DNA of 64,000 nucleotides from Sipunculus nudus (lineage: Eukaryota; Annelida; Sipuncula; Golfingiida; Sipunculidae): positions 10,709,241-10,773,240 of the forward strand of contig CM049318.1 in the NCBI GenBank assembly GCA_026874595.1. Reading direction: 5' to 3'. Under the pieces are notes generated by a model. That model was not told the DNA's origin, ran no database searches, and saw nothing but the letters and a program-made list of their open reading frames with translations. Made by a program: the position numbers and the translations under genes. Each line of letters opens with the position of its first letter. Positions within the stretch are counted from its first letter, which is position 1. This document shows, piece after piece, positions 54,001-62,687 of the stretch.

Positions 54001-57000
54001 GTGGCACACCCACCTTGACATGTGACTGTGGCACACCCACCTTGACATGTGACTGTGGCACACCCACCTTGACATGTGACTGTAGTACACCCACCTTGAC
54101 ATGTGACTGTGGTACACCCACCTTGACATGTGACTGTGGCACACCCACCTTGACATGTGACTGTGGTACACCCACCTTGACATGTGACTGTGGTAAACCC
54201 ACCTGGACATGTGACTGTGGTATCCCCACCTGGACATGTGACTGTGGCACACCCACCTGGACATGTGACTGTGGCACACCAACCTTGACATGTGACTGTG
54301 GCACACCCACCTTGACATGTGACTGTGGTACACCCACCTTGACATGTGACAATGGTACACCCACCTTGACATGTGACTGGTACCTCACCTTGACATGTGA
54401 CTGTGGCACACCCACCTGGACATGTGACTGTGGCACATCCACCTTGACATGTGACTGTGGCACATCCACCTTGACATGTGACTGTGGTACACCCACCTTG
54501 ACATGTGACTGTGGCACACCCACCTTGACATGTGACTGTGGCATATCCACCTTGACATGTGACTGTGGTACACCCACCTTGACATGTGACTGTGGCACAC
54601 CCACCTTGACATGTGACTGTTGCACACCCACCTTGACATGTGACTGTGGCACACCCACCTTGACATGTGACTGTGGCACACCCACCTGGACATAAGACTA
54701 GTACACCCACATTGACATGTGACTGGTACACCCACCTTGACATGTGACTGTGGCACACCCACCTTGACATGTGACTGTGGCACACCCATCTTGACATGTG
54801 ACTGTGGCACACCCACCTGGACATGTGACTGGTACACCCACCTTGACAAGTGACTGTGGCACACCCACCTTGACATGTGACTGTGGTACACCCACCTGGA
54901 CATGTGACTGGTACACCCACCTTGACAAGTGACTGGTACACCCACCTTGACATGTGACTGTGGCACACCCACCTTGACATGTGACTGTGGCACACCCATC
55001 TTGACATGTGACTGTGGCACACCCACCTGGACATGTGACTGGTACACCCACCTTGACAAGTGACTGTGGCACACCCACCTTGACATGTGACTGTGGTACA
55101 CCCACCTTGACATGTGACTGTGGCACACCCACCTTGACATGTGACTGTGGCACACCCACCTTGACATGTGACTGTGGCACACCCACCTTGACATGTGACT
55201 GTGGCACACCCACCTTGACATGTGACTGTGGCACACCCACAGTGACATGTGACTGTGGCACACCCACCTTGACATGTGACTGGTACACCCACCTTGAAAT
55301 GTGACTTAAGTACACCGTATACCCACCCTGACATGTGACTGTTACACCCACCTTGACATGTGACTTCAGTACACCGTACACCCACCCTGACATGTGACTG
55401 GTACACCCACCTTGACATGTGACTGTGGCACACCCACCTTGACATGTGACTGTGGCACACCCACCTGGACATAAGACTAGTACACCCACCCTGACATGTG
55501 ACTGGTACACCCACCTTGACATGTGACTGTGGCACACCCACCTTGACATGTGACTGTGGCACACCCATCTTGACATGTGACAGTGGCACACCCACCTGGA
55601 CATGTGACTGGTACACCCACCTTGACAAGTGACTGTGGCACACCCACCTTGACATGTGACTGTGGTACACCCACCTTGACATGTGACTGTGGCACACCCA
55701 CCTTGACATGTGACTGTGGCACACCCACCTTGACATGTGACTGTGGCACACCCACCTTGACATGTGACTGTGGCACACCCACCTTGACATGTGACTGTGG
55801 CACACCCACCTTGACATGTGACTGTGGCACACCCACCTTGACATGTGACTGGTACACCCACCTTGAAATGTGACTTAAGTACACCGTATACCCACCCTGA
55901 CATGTGACTGTTACACCCACCTTGACATGTGACTTCAGTACACCGTACACCCACCCTGACATGTGACTGGTACACCCACCTTGACATGTGACTGTGGTAC
56001 ACCCACCTTGACAGGTGACTGTGGTACATCCACCTTGACATGTGACTTTAGTACACCGTACACCCACCCTGACATGTGACTGTGGTAAACCCACCTTGAC
56101 ATGTGACTGTGGTACACTGCTTCGATGTTGTTGCTCTCGCTGCATGTCCAGTTTAGACTGGTCATGCCCGACCAGTTGTCTGAAGTAGCTGTTATCCTGG
56201 ATGCTGTCTTTGGACCGTACTATCCACTCTGCGGCTTTACTGAATGAAAACGGCAACCAAGAGGTCTTCTGGATGGGACCTGAGTGGATTCAATCCATGA
56301 TCAAATTTAATTCACTCCACAACATGTATAGACATAAATTTCCAGCATTTGCAATTCATTTTAAAATGCAAACAAATCATTAAGAACTGTGATCATATAT
56401 ATCTGAGAAATATGTTTGTCATAAATTTTTACTGACACAGTGACACTATGTAAGAAACACAATTTTTACCTTTTTTCATTAAAATGATTGCCTTCTTCCA
56501 GCACTTATTTAAAAAACTGAAAAGCACTTGACCTTAGCTGGATCCTAGTTATCCAAGCATATGTTAATCAAATGAAACAATTGTATTTTAAATAAATTAA
56601 TAATAGTCTAATACATACCTGAAGTTCTAACATCACAACAATAACATGTCTAAATATATAGTCTTATAGACTGATATAAACAGTATCATTACAACTAAAA
56701 AGTATTTTACTCTGCAATAATAAATTCAGTGTGTCAATAGTTGTCAAACCTTTGAAGTAGGTCTTAAACAGCAGAAGTTTATTTTATTGACACGTCATTT
56801 GATACAAAATATCAGGAGAAAAACAAAAATATCACACTCATGTTACTTTATTTGCACAAAAACAGGGAAAAGAAAAGTATGAACATAAGATCACCTGTTG
56901 TGCGAGCACGTTTTGCCTTGTGAACACCTCTAAGATCTAAATCCTCGTCCCTGAAAAATATATTATAAGTGTGGTGATATAGGATAAGTGTATCAATGAT

Positions 57001-60000
57001 CATGTTTTAAACTTTTATTGCACCATTTTCCTGCTTGCAATGAACTATATTTATCTTAACTCTGAAAATCATCGACATGATGCTTAAATAAACAGCCAAG
57101 TCTGAAACTTTTAGTCATTAAAAGGCAGACCACTTCAGTTATTCATGATTTACCTCATAGACAACTCATTTTTATATGTATATCAATTATCATTGCTACA
57201 ATGATTATATATTTGACAGACAGCTGATCTACACCTGACAGCAGTACCAAAGTTATAACTGACTAAACTGCATAATCATAACTAAAATAAATTTCACTAT
57301 TCTCTTAACTAATTCTTATAGACATGAGAAAGCAATATGACTGTCAAATCACTAATATGCAAACTTCACCATATAGTGGAGTTGTCCACAAATTTGAACC
57401 TTATGAACAGATTGTAACACTGCTCTACATAAAAGGTCTTGAAAGCTTATCATCCTTAATAAATAACAAGAAAAAGAAACATACTTCCACCATAGTTAAA
57501 GTCATTACTGAATAAATTAATGTCAAATTGTAAGAACAGTATTACAAAACAAGATAAAATTTCAAACCGCATGCGTAAATCTCACTTTGACCTTAGTCCT
57601 ATTATATTTGCCATTTAAACAAGAATAAATTAACCTTGGCCTATGTAAATTAGCTGATGTCAAATTGTCAATAGCTGTTTTTACTGTAGCCTTTTGGGTG
57701 CTATGCATGATGACATTTGAAGATCGGCCATTGTACCTGCAAATTACACAAGACCAAACAGGATCATAATTTCAGGTAAAGTTTAACTCAGGTCTTTATT
57801 ATATGGATCAAACACAAATTTGTTGCAATATGCAGATAATACAAGTTTCACACCTTGTATTTACTTACACTTGTCAACAGAAAGTTGACAAAAATGTCAT
57901 AGGAAAGGGCCTGTGAAAGGAAGTCCTGTCTTTTTGCAATATCTTATTTCTACTTACTTTTTATGATCCAGTGAACCTTATTATACTCATTATCTTGACA
58001 GTCAGTGAAAACATACTTTAAGGTTCAAATAAAGCCAATGCTAAAATTTGCTCAACAAAGTCATAAAATGCTGTCTCATTTTGCAAAATTGATTATTCAG
58101 TAAGTAAATCATTCCCAAAAACTATTCTAGTATACACATTATCTCCCATTTTTTCACCTGGCAATGGCATATAAAAAAGATCACTGTGCATTTGTTCATT
58201 TTCTATAACCTGGTTGTCACATGACCTGGGGCTGATGTTGAATTACAACATCATGAAAACTTGTTGCTCATAATAGAGAGCCTACTCCCATGAATGAAAA
58301 TAATGGTGAAACATGCTAGATAACTGCTCTGCACATTAATTATATTCACACATGATTAAAGAATGTTTATTTTAACAGTTTTGGACCAAAAATATATATT
58401 TACATGGGTTTATTCTTAGTTACTAAGCTCAAGGTACAGCTCATCCGTTTGGTTTACTGTACAGGTACCAAACATTGTGTAGCCTTCTGACTATGCATAT
58501 AATAATGTGCATGCTATCACACTAGGCTGAGTGTGAGAGTCCATGTACCACCAAGGCCTGAAAGTATGTGTTTATCTAAAATATTTAAATTTTCTTTGTG
58601 GAAAGTTGTTTAATGAAGCCCTTGGTGTTTTATAACAAAAAATACATATATATTAGCTTGTGAATATTGGCAATGATCAGATCCTTGTTAATTGGCATTA
58701 TGTGCATTTGTTGACATCATATACATTCAAATGTGGCAGATTTGAAGGATATCTGATCCCTGACAACATTCTGTGTTGTAAAATAGGAGTTTAAACAGTT
58801 TTAGATAGCGTGAAATGTATCATTTTCTATTGTAACTTGTCGTCAAATATCCACAGAAGATGGAAAAACATGCCATTTGCACCTTCTGTTCATTTTTTCA
58901 TGAAAATAATATAATAATATTTATTGTGGACAAAAAAATCTGCACCTCAGAATATTGGCACTTGATCAGAATTGGTTCCACATATAAGCTTGGTCAAAAC
59001 AGGTGTCTTGTTTCCTTACAAAGTCTGATTAATCATATTTCCTGAGAAATTTCTGTTTTTGATTGTGTTCACACCTGGAGTTCATTATAATACGGGAGGA
59101 GGGAACTGGGGAACCTAGGTTCCCTGCCTGAGCAGGGGTGGATGCCCCCAGCTTACATCAACTTAAGCTGTTCAGTACAAAAAAGTTCCCTATTTATATG
59201 ACAGATGGGGTTTCACTCAGAACTATGAATGAAAAAAAAAATCACGCCCACTGGTATCTTGTCTGCACAGCTCAGTAGCAAGAAGGACTCCTGGTCTTAA
59301 GATCTTACGTTTGTTAGAGTTCTTAGAGACTGTACATTTGTGTACCTCAGACAAAACACCAAGAAACACTCATTTAAATTAGGATTTGAAGCAAAAAACT
59401 GGCATCCATTAAGTAATGATCATCTGTTGAACATGTCAATGCAGTATTGTGCCAATACTTTGTAAATAAAAGAAAACATGAGTGTTTTGTACACCTGACA
59501 AGTGCTCAGCTTGACTGTGGCTTACTCCACTATTGTGTAGCAAAAATAGCTTGCATAAATGGCTGCTATGTCCACCGGTGAGCCCAATGCAACACAAAAC
59601 AATCATTTAACTTTATCTTATAAAATTATGATACAATGTTGCATGGATGTATTCATCAGATAATAATTCAATGACTGGGGTTTTTTGGGGGGTTCAGATT
59701 TAATGTTCAGCAGGTGTTTCCTCACAGGTACCCAAATCACCAACAGGAAATCCCCTCTGCTTGCTGACAATTCAGTCCATGGCCAAGTAATGAAAATATG
59801 GTGGAATGCAATGTACCATGGCTCAACAATCTACAAAAGCCTCACCTTAGATAAACACATAGATGTCATCACCAAAAAGGCAAACTCTACCTTGGCCCTC
59901 CTTTCGAGAAACATCAGCCGGTGCCAGACCAACATTTAATCGCCCAGCAAAGAAAGAAGGAATCAACAAAATTCAGGCTGTACGACACAGGGTATGCTCT

Positions 60001-61295
60001 GAACACAGCGCGTGACCTCTCGGCCTGGTGACCTTCCACTCATAGCAGGATTTTTAGGTTTGGCACCAACCAGTCAGTTTGCACTGCCTAATGTAAAATC
60101 TAATTGGCTCTGCATTTAAACAAATCTGCTGAACTGGTAAAAGAAATCTGATTTGCTCAGCGAGTAAACAAACATAGCTATGCCTGTGGCAAGCTTGTGA
60201 TGCATGGCAATACAGGAAATATGCAGACTGTGGGGGATAACTGACCTCGGGCAAGTCAGTGTAGAGACTGTGTTGAAAGTTGACGATTGCATCCTGTATA
60301 ATCCAATAGGGTTGAAAAAGTATGTGCTACCAAGTGCTTTGACAGAAGTGTATAGTGACTGGTACCTCGATGAACATCCAATTATGCATAGCGATACCTG
60401 CAATGTGTTTGGTTAAATACTACGCGGGGGGAATTCCACTGAAACAGTACCGCCTGGTGGCCAAACCTGACTGCTACTACTGTTTAATAATGCAGCAGGT
60501 AGTGTAGCGAATAGTTGAGAGTAGCATAACCGCTGCTTATGGAGTGTAAACAATTGGCAGCTAGATTCACCACAGGAGACTACCAGGTACCAACACAGAA
60601 GCAGTGTAACATCAATGGTACAACAGCTCCAGTGGGAATCTCTCCAGAGCCGGCAGGAAGCAGCCAGAGAACTTAAGGCTGTACCAGATAATCAACAACC
60701 TTAGTTACCCAGTGAACATACCAGCAGATAACAACCTGAGGAAGACATCATAAAGAACTAGAGGCCACTCTCTATGTTTCTTCCTACCATACACAAGAAC
60801 AACAGTGAACAAGACCTCCTTCTTTCTCCAGACCATCCGTCTGTGTAACCAACTACCAGCAAGAGTACCAGAGGCAGACAGCCGGGAGAGGATCAAGACC
60901 TTACTGTCCAAGGCCAAGGCTTAAGATTTTAATTAACTAATATTAGAATTACACCCCCGTGTGTGAAATAAAGGACATATTCAAAAAGGCTGTGGTGAGG
61001 GAATCATTTAATGTGAACGTTGATGTAAATAGTCCTGAATACCATGGTGGCCACTGCCCATGCTACACAATGTTTGTACATATTTTAAGTGTAATTCACT
61101 CCTTGCATGGTGTATACTGGGCCAATTAAACTAGCTTTCCACTACTGGTAGCCTGCTAAGCAAGCCTCCCAGTGAGGCTTACAAGCATACTATTGAAAAA
61201 TATATGTGTGTGAGCGAGGACACAGATATTTAGATAAATCAGATAATAAGCTTACAATAAACAAACATAGGTCTTTACCTGGGTGTGTGAACCAT
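29992..61295 (-). CDS. SENP1: SENP1/SENP2-like sentrin (SUMO)-specific protease, 20 coding exons
   Basis: Cysteine protease of the Ulp1/C48 family, which matures SUMO precursors and removes SUMO from lysines of target proteins, mainly in the nucleus. Twenty exons with compatible phases join to 684 codons plus TGA, close to the roughly 640 residues of vertebrate SENP1. Residues about 484-684 form the catalytic domain: the NWLNDE block, [19 protein letters not shown] (His575, Trp576), KYFDSMG (Asp592), [15 protein letters not shown] (Gln637, Cys643) and C-terminal [14 protein letters not shown]. All catalytic residues are present, so an active enzyme is expected. The N-terminal half is low-complexity and poorly conserved in the family; it holds KAKRAR (51-56, possible nuclear signal) and [10 protein letters not shown] (357-366, likely SUMO-interacting motif). 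The catalytic part is certain; exon 1 and the exon 4 acceptor are less so. SENP1 and SENP2 cannot be separated by eye; the symbol marks the closer-looking match. Confidence 0.93.
30466..31150 (-). mobile_element. nested H2 element, copy 1
   Basis: Begins with the complement of a decayed hairpin plus ATATTCTAG and ends TTTTTAGCCCTCAGC on the minus strand, with a GGAC-rich tract next to the 5' end. Sits in an A run of the host unit that is intact at about 31325. Confidence 0.6.
31874..32907 (-). mobile_element. nested H2 element, copy 2
   Basis: Minus-strand 3' end: GGCTGAGGGC, TCAGC-TTCT-GCTGA hairpin, TATTCTAG, then TTTT. 5' end TTTTTAGCCCTCAGCC, whose inverse is the subterminal GGCTGAGGGC. 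Three tandem units of about 300 bp contain 'aggtcaaggtcacccatctt'. Confidence 0.65.
33364..33811. other. intron 19 remainder
   Basis: Intron DNA between element H and exon 19; nothing else recognised. Confidence 0.7.
33812..33907 (-). CDS. SENP1-like coding exon 19, catalytic cysteine
   Basis: Acceptor atctttcag, donor ACACAG|gtagag, phase 0 at both ends. Reads [20 protein letters not shown] then [12 protein letters not shown]. It holds the nucleophile Cys643 and oxyanion Gln637. Being symmetric, skipping it would keep frame but give an inactive protein. Confidence 0.97.
34512..34590 (-). CDS. SENP1-like coding exon 18
   Basis: Acceptor tattttcag, donor GTTGCG|gtacgt. Reads [20 protein letters not shown] then KLENVA, matching the YLKQESIDKK...GWQL segment of SENP1. 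One base in and phase 0 out. Confidence 0.95.
35399..35478 (-). CDS. SENP1-like coding exon 17, catalytic aspartate
   Basis: Acceptor tgtttttag, donor TTACT|gtaagt. Reads [20 protein letters not shown] then ACLRAL. The Asp in YFDSMG (residue 592) is the second member of the triad. Confidence 0.97.
36176..36379 (-). CDS. SENP1-like coding exon 16, catalytic histidine
   Basis: Acceptor aataacag, donor ATGGCG|gtaagg. Sixty-eight codons including [46 protein letters not shown] and LGVHWCMA. The His of GVHW (residue 575) is the catalytic histidine and the next Trp lines the tunnel for the SUMO diglycine. Confidence 0.98.
36803..36945 (-). CDS. SENP1-like coding exon 15, start of catalytic domain
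   Basis: Acceptor tattgcag, donor GACGAG|gtgagg. Reads [15 protein letters not shown] then [19 protein letters not shown] and GLNWLNDE. These are the N-terminal SUMO-contact strand and the NWLND(E) motif found throughout Ulp1 proteases. Confidence 0.97.
37591..37684 (-). CDS. SENP1-like coding exon 14, acidic linker before the catalytic domain
   Basis: Acceptor tcaatag, donor CCCAG|gtaagt. Reads [18 protein letters not shown] then [12 protein letters not shown]. The acidic stretch matches DSEDEFPE just before the catalytic domain of vertebrate SENP1, including the DEFP core. Confidence 0.92.
38213..38245 (-). CDS. SENP1-like coding exon 13 (33-nt micro-exon)
   Basis: Eleven codons, [11 protein letters not shown], between ttttacag and AAGCGG|gtaagt, phase 0 at both ends. 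It continues the charged helix. A symmetric exon this small is a good candidate for alternative inclusion. Confidence 0.8.
38533..38583 (-). CDS. SENP1-like coding exon 12
   Basis: A 51-nt exon, phase 0 at both ends, between cttctag and AGGAGG|gtaagc. Reads [17 protein letters not shown]. Because it is symmetric it could be skipped without shifting the frame. Confidence 0.82.
38856..38940 (-). CDS. SENP1-like coding exon 11, coiled-coil region
   Basis: Acceptor ccactacag, donor GAGCAG|gtaaag. Reads [18 protein letters not shown], a charged Arg/Gln-rich helix that with exons 12-14 forms a likely coiled coil before the protease domain, as in vertebrate SENP1 (ERLRQIEEQKALALQLQNQR). Confidence 0.88.
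39814..44346 (-). mobile_element. family B element (alpha) in intron 10, interrupted by a second copy
   Basis: 3' terminus ACAAAGGACCTATGGGTCAC at 39814, 5' terminus (CAGCTGAGCTAAAAA) at about 44346. Alpha's own DNA is 39814-42193 and 44110-44346 and is nearly identical to 44639-46708. A (GGAC)n tract lies at the 5' end. The element is in the orientation of the host gene. Confidence 0.7.
42194..44109 (-). mobile_element. family B element (beta) nested in alpha
   Basis: 3' terminus ACAAGGGACCTATGGGTCAC, 5' terminus ending TAAAAA at about 44109, with a long (CGGA)n tract at 43998-44058. The related copy at 46456-46480 reads 'tttttaataaaaaattgagg' without interruption, which is the empty site. 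Shares an inverted 150-bp block ('agctgacttccagtgacctg') with 3440-3600. Confidence 0.75.
44530..44596 (-). CDS. SENP1-like coding exon 10, SUMO-interacting motif
   Basis: A 67-nt exon between aatttcag and CAGAG|gtattt. It encodes [24 protein letters not shown] followed by DDDDEE is the textbook SUMO-interacting motif (hydrophobic strand plus acidic run). The exon sits between two large family B insertions ending at 44346 and starting at 44639, so correct splicing depends on a gap of under 300 bp of non-element DNA. Confidence 0.85.
44639..46708 (-). mobile_element. family B element (gamma) in intron 9
   Basis: Begins ACAAGGGACCTATGGGTCAC 42 nt upstream of the exon 10 acceptor and ends CAGCTGAGCTAAAAA at about 46708, with a (GGAC)n tract next to it. 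A close copy of alpha without the beta insertion. In the gene's orientation. Confidence 0.75.
47230..47495 (-). CDS. SENP1-like coding exon 9
   Basis: The longest coding exon (266 nt). Its acceptor TTCTTTTGCAG is only 11 nt long before the terminus of a family B mobile element, so the branch point must lie in the element. The donor is CCAG|gtgagt. It reads [18 protein letters not shown] and later [19 protein letters not shown], the latter probably helical like the pre-catalytic helix of SENP1. It ends SLKKP plus one base. Confidence 0.88.
47507..50216 (-). mobile_element. older family B-type element in intron 8
   Basis: The 3' terminus ACAAATGACCCAAAGGTCAT and the following CTCAGCTG start at 47507, 11 nt upstream of exon 9. 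The 5' terminus CAGCTGAGCTAATAAAA is at about 50216. Internally, D-like 'gaccttgacctttgacc' tandem units occupy 49150-49900. Divergence of both ends suggests it is older than alpha and gamma. Confidence 0.55.
50856..50995 (-). CDS. SENP1-like coding exon 8
   Basis: Acceptor taattccag, donor GCAAA|gtaagt. Reads [17 protein letters not shown], resembling in position and character the EEREIYRQLLQ helix of vertebrate SENP1, then a Ser/Pro/Phe-rich tail. Phase 0 in, two bases out. Confidence 0.88.
51894..52029 (-). CDS. SENP1-like coding exon 7, basic linker
   Basis: Acceptor gtttcag, donor AAAACT|gtaggt. Reads [20 protein letters not shown] then [20 protein letters not shown]. It is strongly basic (Arg/Lys/His-rich), so it could bind nucleic acid or serve as a nuclear signal; that is inference. 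Confidence 0.85.
52615..52675 (-). CDS. SENP1-like coding exon 6
   Basis: Acceptor after a T run (tttttttag), donor GGCAG|gtatat. Reads [19 protein letters not shown], a Pro/Gly/Gln-rich linker. Two bases in and two out, completing Gly and Arg codons with its neighbours. Confidence 0.85.
53057..53153 (-). CDS. SENP1-like coding exon 5
   Basis: Acceptor ttgacag, donor GGCAG|gttggt. Reads [20 protein letters not shown] and on to MFGQPVVA, Pro/Gln-rich. Phase 0 in and one base out, matching both neighbours. Confidence 0.85.
53746..56120. repeat. 27-bp minisatellite in intron 4 (about 85-90 units)
   Basis: Plus-strand unit built of CTGTGGCACACCCACC followed by TTGACATGTGA. Units are mostly 27 bp with shorter variants lacking 'tggc' or ending 'ggtaca'. 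On the gene's strand each unit reads ...CACATGTCAAG|GTGGGTGTG, a near-consensus 5' splice site, and 27 bp keeps a reading frame open for long stretches. A 569-bp block is duplicated (for example 54991 with 55560 and 55294 with 55863). The right end runs into exon 4; the left end decays from about 53900 down. Confidence 0.95.
56095..56279 (-). CDS. SENP1-like coding exon 4; its last codons are the first unit of the minisatellite
   Basis: Reads [19 protein letters not shown], then [20 protein letters not shown], and ends SVPQSHVK at AAG|GTGGGT, phase 0, joining VLSQT of exon 5. Two acceptors fit the phase: ACTCAG at 56280 (chosen, adds [13 protein letters not shown]) or TAAAG at 56235. A third, pyrimidine-rich one (TTCATTCAG, 56240) gives the wrong phase. 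The last eight codons match the 27-bp repeat that fills the following intron, so the normal exon end seems to have seeded the array. Confidence 0.75.
56895..56950 (-). CDS. SENP1-like coding exon 3, basic motif
   Basis: Bounded by tttttcag and ACAACAG|gtgatc; only one of three frames is open. It reads [18 protein letters not shown]. The KAKRAR cluster is a plausible short nuclear localisation signal, which suits a nuclear SUMO protease. It leaves one base (G) for exon 4. Confidence 0.8.
57635..57736 (-). CDS. SENP1-like coding exon 2
   Basis: Follows a good acceptor (aatttgcag) and ends CCAAG|gttaat. It is open in one frame only, reading [18 protein letters not shown] and on to NLHRP. The two bases left over (AG) complete an Arg codon with exon 3. 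The content is Ser/Thr/Asn-rich, with no recognised domain. Confidence 0.75.
59685..60925 (+). mobile_element. decayed LINE (non-LTR retrotransposon) reverse-transcriptase 3' part
   Basis: Plus strand, several frames. 59820-59990 contains [22 protein letters not shown], seen as two halves [15 protein letters not shown] and LALLSRN. 60545-60925 contains [12 protein letters not shown], then [24 protein letters not shown] and [16 protein letters not shown]...KTLLSKAKA. These match the order of motifs at the C-terminus of jockey/CR1-like reverse transcriptases. Stops and frameshifts are frequent, and about 550 bp (59990-60545) is inserted between the two parts. Lies in intron 1. Confidence 0.75.
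61279..61295 (-). CDS. SENP1-like coding exon 1 (start codon, first 17 nt)
   Basis: Encodes MVHTP plus two bases of an Arg codon and ends at CCCAG|gtaaag. The ATG has G at -3 and G at +4 and is the only one whose frame joins exon 2 in the phase the rest of the gene needs. An upstream ATG at about 61337 is in another frame and would overlap the start if it is in the mRNA. The preceding pyrimidine-rich tract and AG could instead be the acceptor of this exon, which would remove that ATG. Confidence 0.5.
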
Positions 61296-61384
61296 TTCTC
61301 ATAAGTGACAACGGGAAAGCTACCAGCCCCACTTGGAACCATTGTTTTGCTTGTACTTTCTGTTGTATTCACCAGATGGCACTA

Positions 61385-61700
61385 TTTTAGGGGTCGGTCT
61401 TTTTACAGAGTGCTACCGAGCGTACCAAGCGCTAGTGCTCGGTAGGACTTTTTACCAAGCATTACCCTGGATTCACACCAGGCATCGCTTTGACCAGCGT
61501 AAGGCTACCGAGCGCTCGGACTTTTTACCGAGCGCCACCCTTGGGTCACACCAGTCATTGCTCTGACCCACATGGGGCTACCGAGCGCTGGGGACTTTTT
61601 ACCCGAGTGCTACCCTGCTCTTACAACTGGAAGTGTCCTTACATACTTCAAACATCTTGGGACTACCGAGCGCTAGGGACTTTTTGCCAAGCTGTACCAT
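61385..61700. repeat. four irregular copies of a GAGCGCT repeat
   Basis: A core like 'ctaccgagcgctagggac' plus 'ttttt' recurs at about 61413, 61505, 61578 and 61661, spaced 75-95 bp, separated by 'gctaccctg' and 'tcacaccag' type linkers. Confidence 0.7.
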
Positions 61701-61823
61701 CGCACACATTACAAATTATGTAGTTTTAACCACATTCAACACAAAATATCATATTCAATTATTTACATTGTATTTGTTTATATAACATGAATAAGCAATG
61801 CTTATGTTATCTTTCCCACTCAT

Positions 61824-62284
61824 TCTCTCTCTCTCGCTCTCTCTCTCTCTGAATATATATATATATGTATATTTATATATATATCAATCATGCTATATAA
61901 AAATATTATATATGTAATCTATATATCAAGCAGTAAATTGTGTATTAATTTTGACAATATAACATACCTTCATTGAATATATATGTATTTTTGATTACAT
62001 TCCCTCTTATTCTGGTTCTTCTCTCTTTCTCTCTTTCTTTCTTTATCTTTTTCTTTCTTTCTTTCTCCTATATATATCGGATAAATATTATATATAGTAT
62101 AGGTCTTTGTTACCTTTCCCTCTAATTCAGGTTCTTCTCTCTGTCTGTCTCTCTTTCTTTCTCTCTTTCATTCTTTCTATCTCTCCTTTATGGCCTATAT
62201 CGGATAAATATTATATATGGTATAGCGCTCTCTCTTTCTTTATTTCTTTACTCTGTCTCTTTCGCTCGCTCACGCTCTCTCTCT
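61824..62284. repeat. cluster of CT- and AT-rich microsatellites
   Basis: Four alternating (CT)n/(CTTT)n and (TA)n blocks, with 'atatcggataaatattatat' repeated at 62077 and 62198. Lies between exon 1 and the probable leader exon of the SENP1-like gene. Confidence 0.9.
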
Positions 62285-62469
62285 CATTTATATATATATA
62301 TATATAAATATATCCTGACATATGTAAATATATATAGTACATCCCACTACCCGTGTCCGCATGTTTTTCCGGGATAATTTTTTATACATGTAAAGCATTG
62401 TAAACCTATCTTGTCCATAGGTTGCAGGAGCTATTCCGCCGACTACCTGCGTAAAAAGGAATGCCTTAC

Positions 62470-62560
62470 CTTGCTTTGATTTTGTTTGAGACAAATAATT
62501 CAAAATATGACAAAACAAGTTACAGCGTTTACGACTTATTCCTTGCCTGAGAACTGATAA
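62470..62560 (-). other. probable non-coding first exon (5' UTR) of the SENP1-like gene; 5' end approximate
   Basis: On the minus strand the sequence ending at 62470 reads CAAAGCAAG followed by gtaagg, a near-perfect 5' splice site. The stretch from about 62560 to 62470 has no ATG, as expected of a leader exon, and lies next to the CRE/CCAAT cluster at 62582-62640. The likely acceptor partners lie upstream of the start codon at 61295. The 5' limit is a guess because no transcript evidence is available. Confidence 0.4.
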
Positions 62561-62581
62561 TAAACAAGCCAGTCAAACTTA

Positions 62582-62640
62582 TGACGTCAGTCAATTGAAG
62601 GTGACGCGCGACCAATCACCACGACGTCTTTGTGACGTCA
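62582..62640. promoter_or_regulatory. probable bidirectional promoter: two CRE palindromes and a CCAAT box
   Basis: Perfect TGACGTCA at 62582-62589 and 62633-62640, a further GACGTC at 62623-62628, and CCAATCA at 62612-62618. CREB/ATF sites and NF-Y boxes are typical of short bidirectional promoters. The cluster lies between the likely first exon of the minus-strand protease gene and a plus-strand start at 62688. The surrounding 100 bp is richer in CpG than its neighbourhood. Confidence 0.6.
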
Positions 62641-62687
62641 CCACTGTCTTACAATCACCAAACGCAGCCAGACATGGAAAGTGCACC

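Noticed and set aside
53988-54695. 235-codon plus-strand frame of CDCGTPTLT repeats
   Set aside because: Antisense reading of the same minisatellite, with no start context or flanking signals.
53919-55844. 641-codon open frame on the minus strand, a possible Cys/Gly-rich repeat protein
   Set aside because: It is the 27-bp minisatellite read in a frame that happens to lack stops. Other frames on both strands are also open, and it lies in an intron. Only the first units, in frame with exon 4, are kept as a hypothesis.
53746-56120. CRISPR-like array
   Set aside because: Units are adjacent with no unique spacers, and the host DNA is animal.
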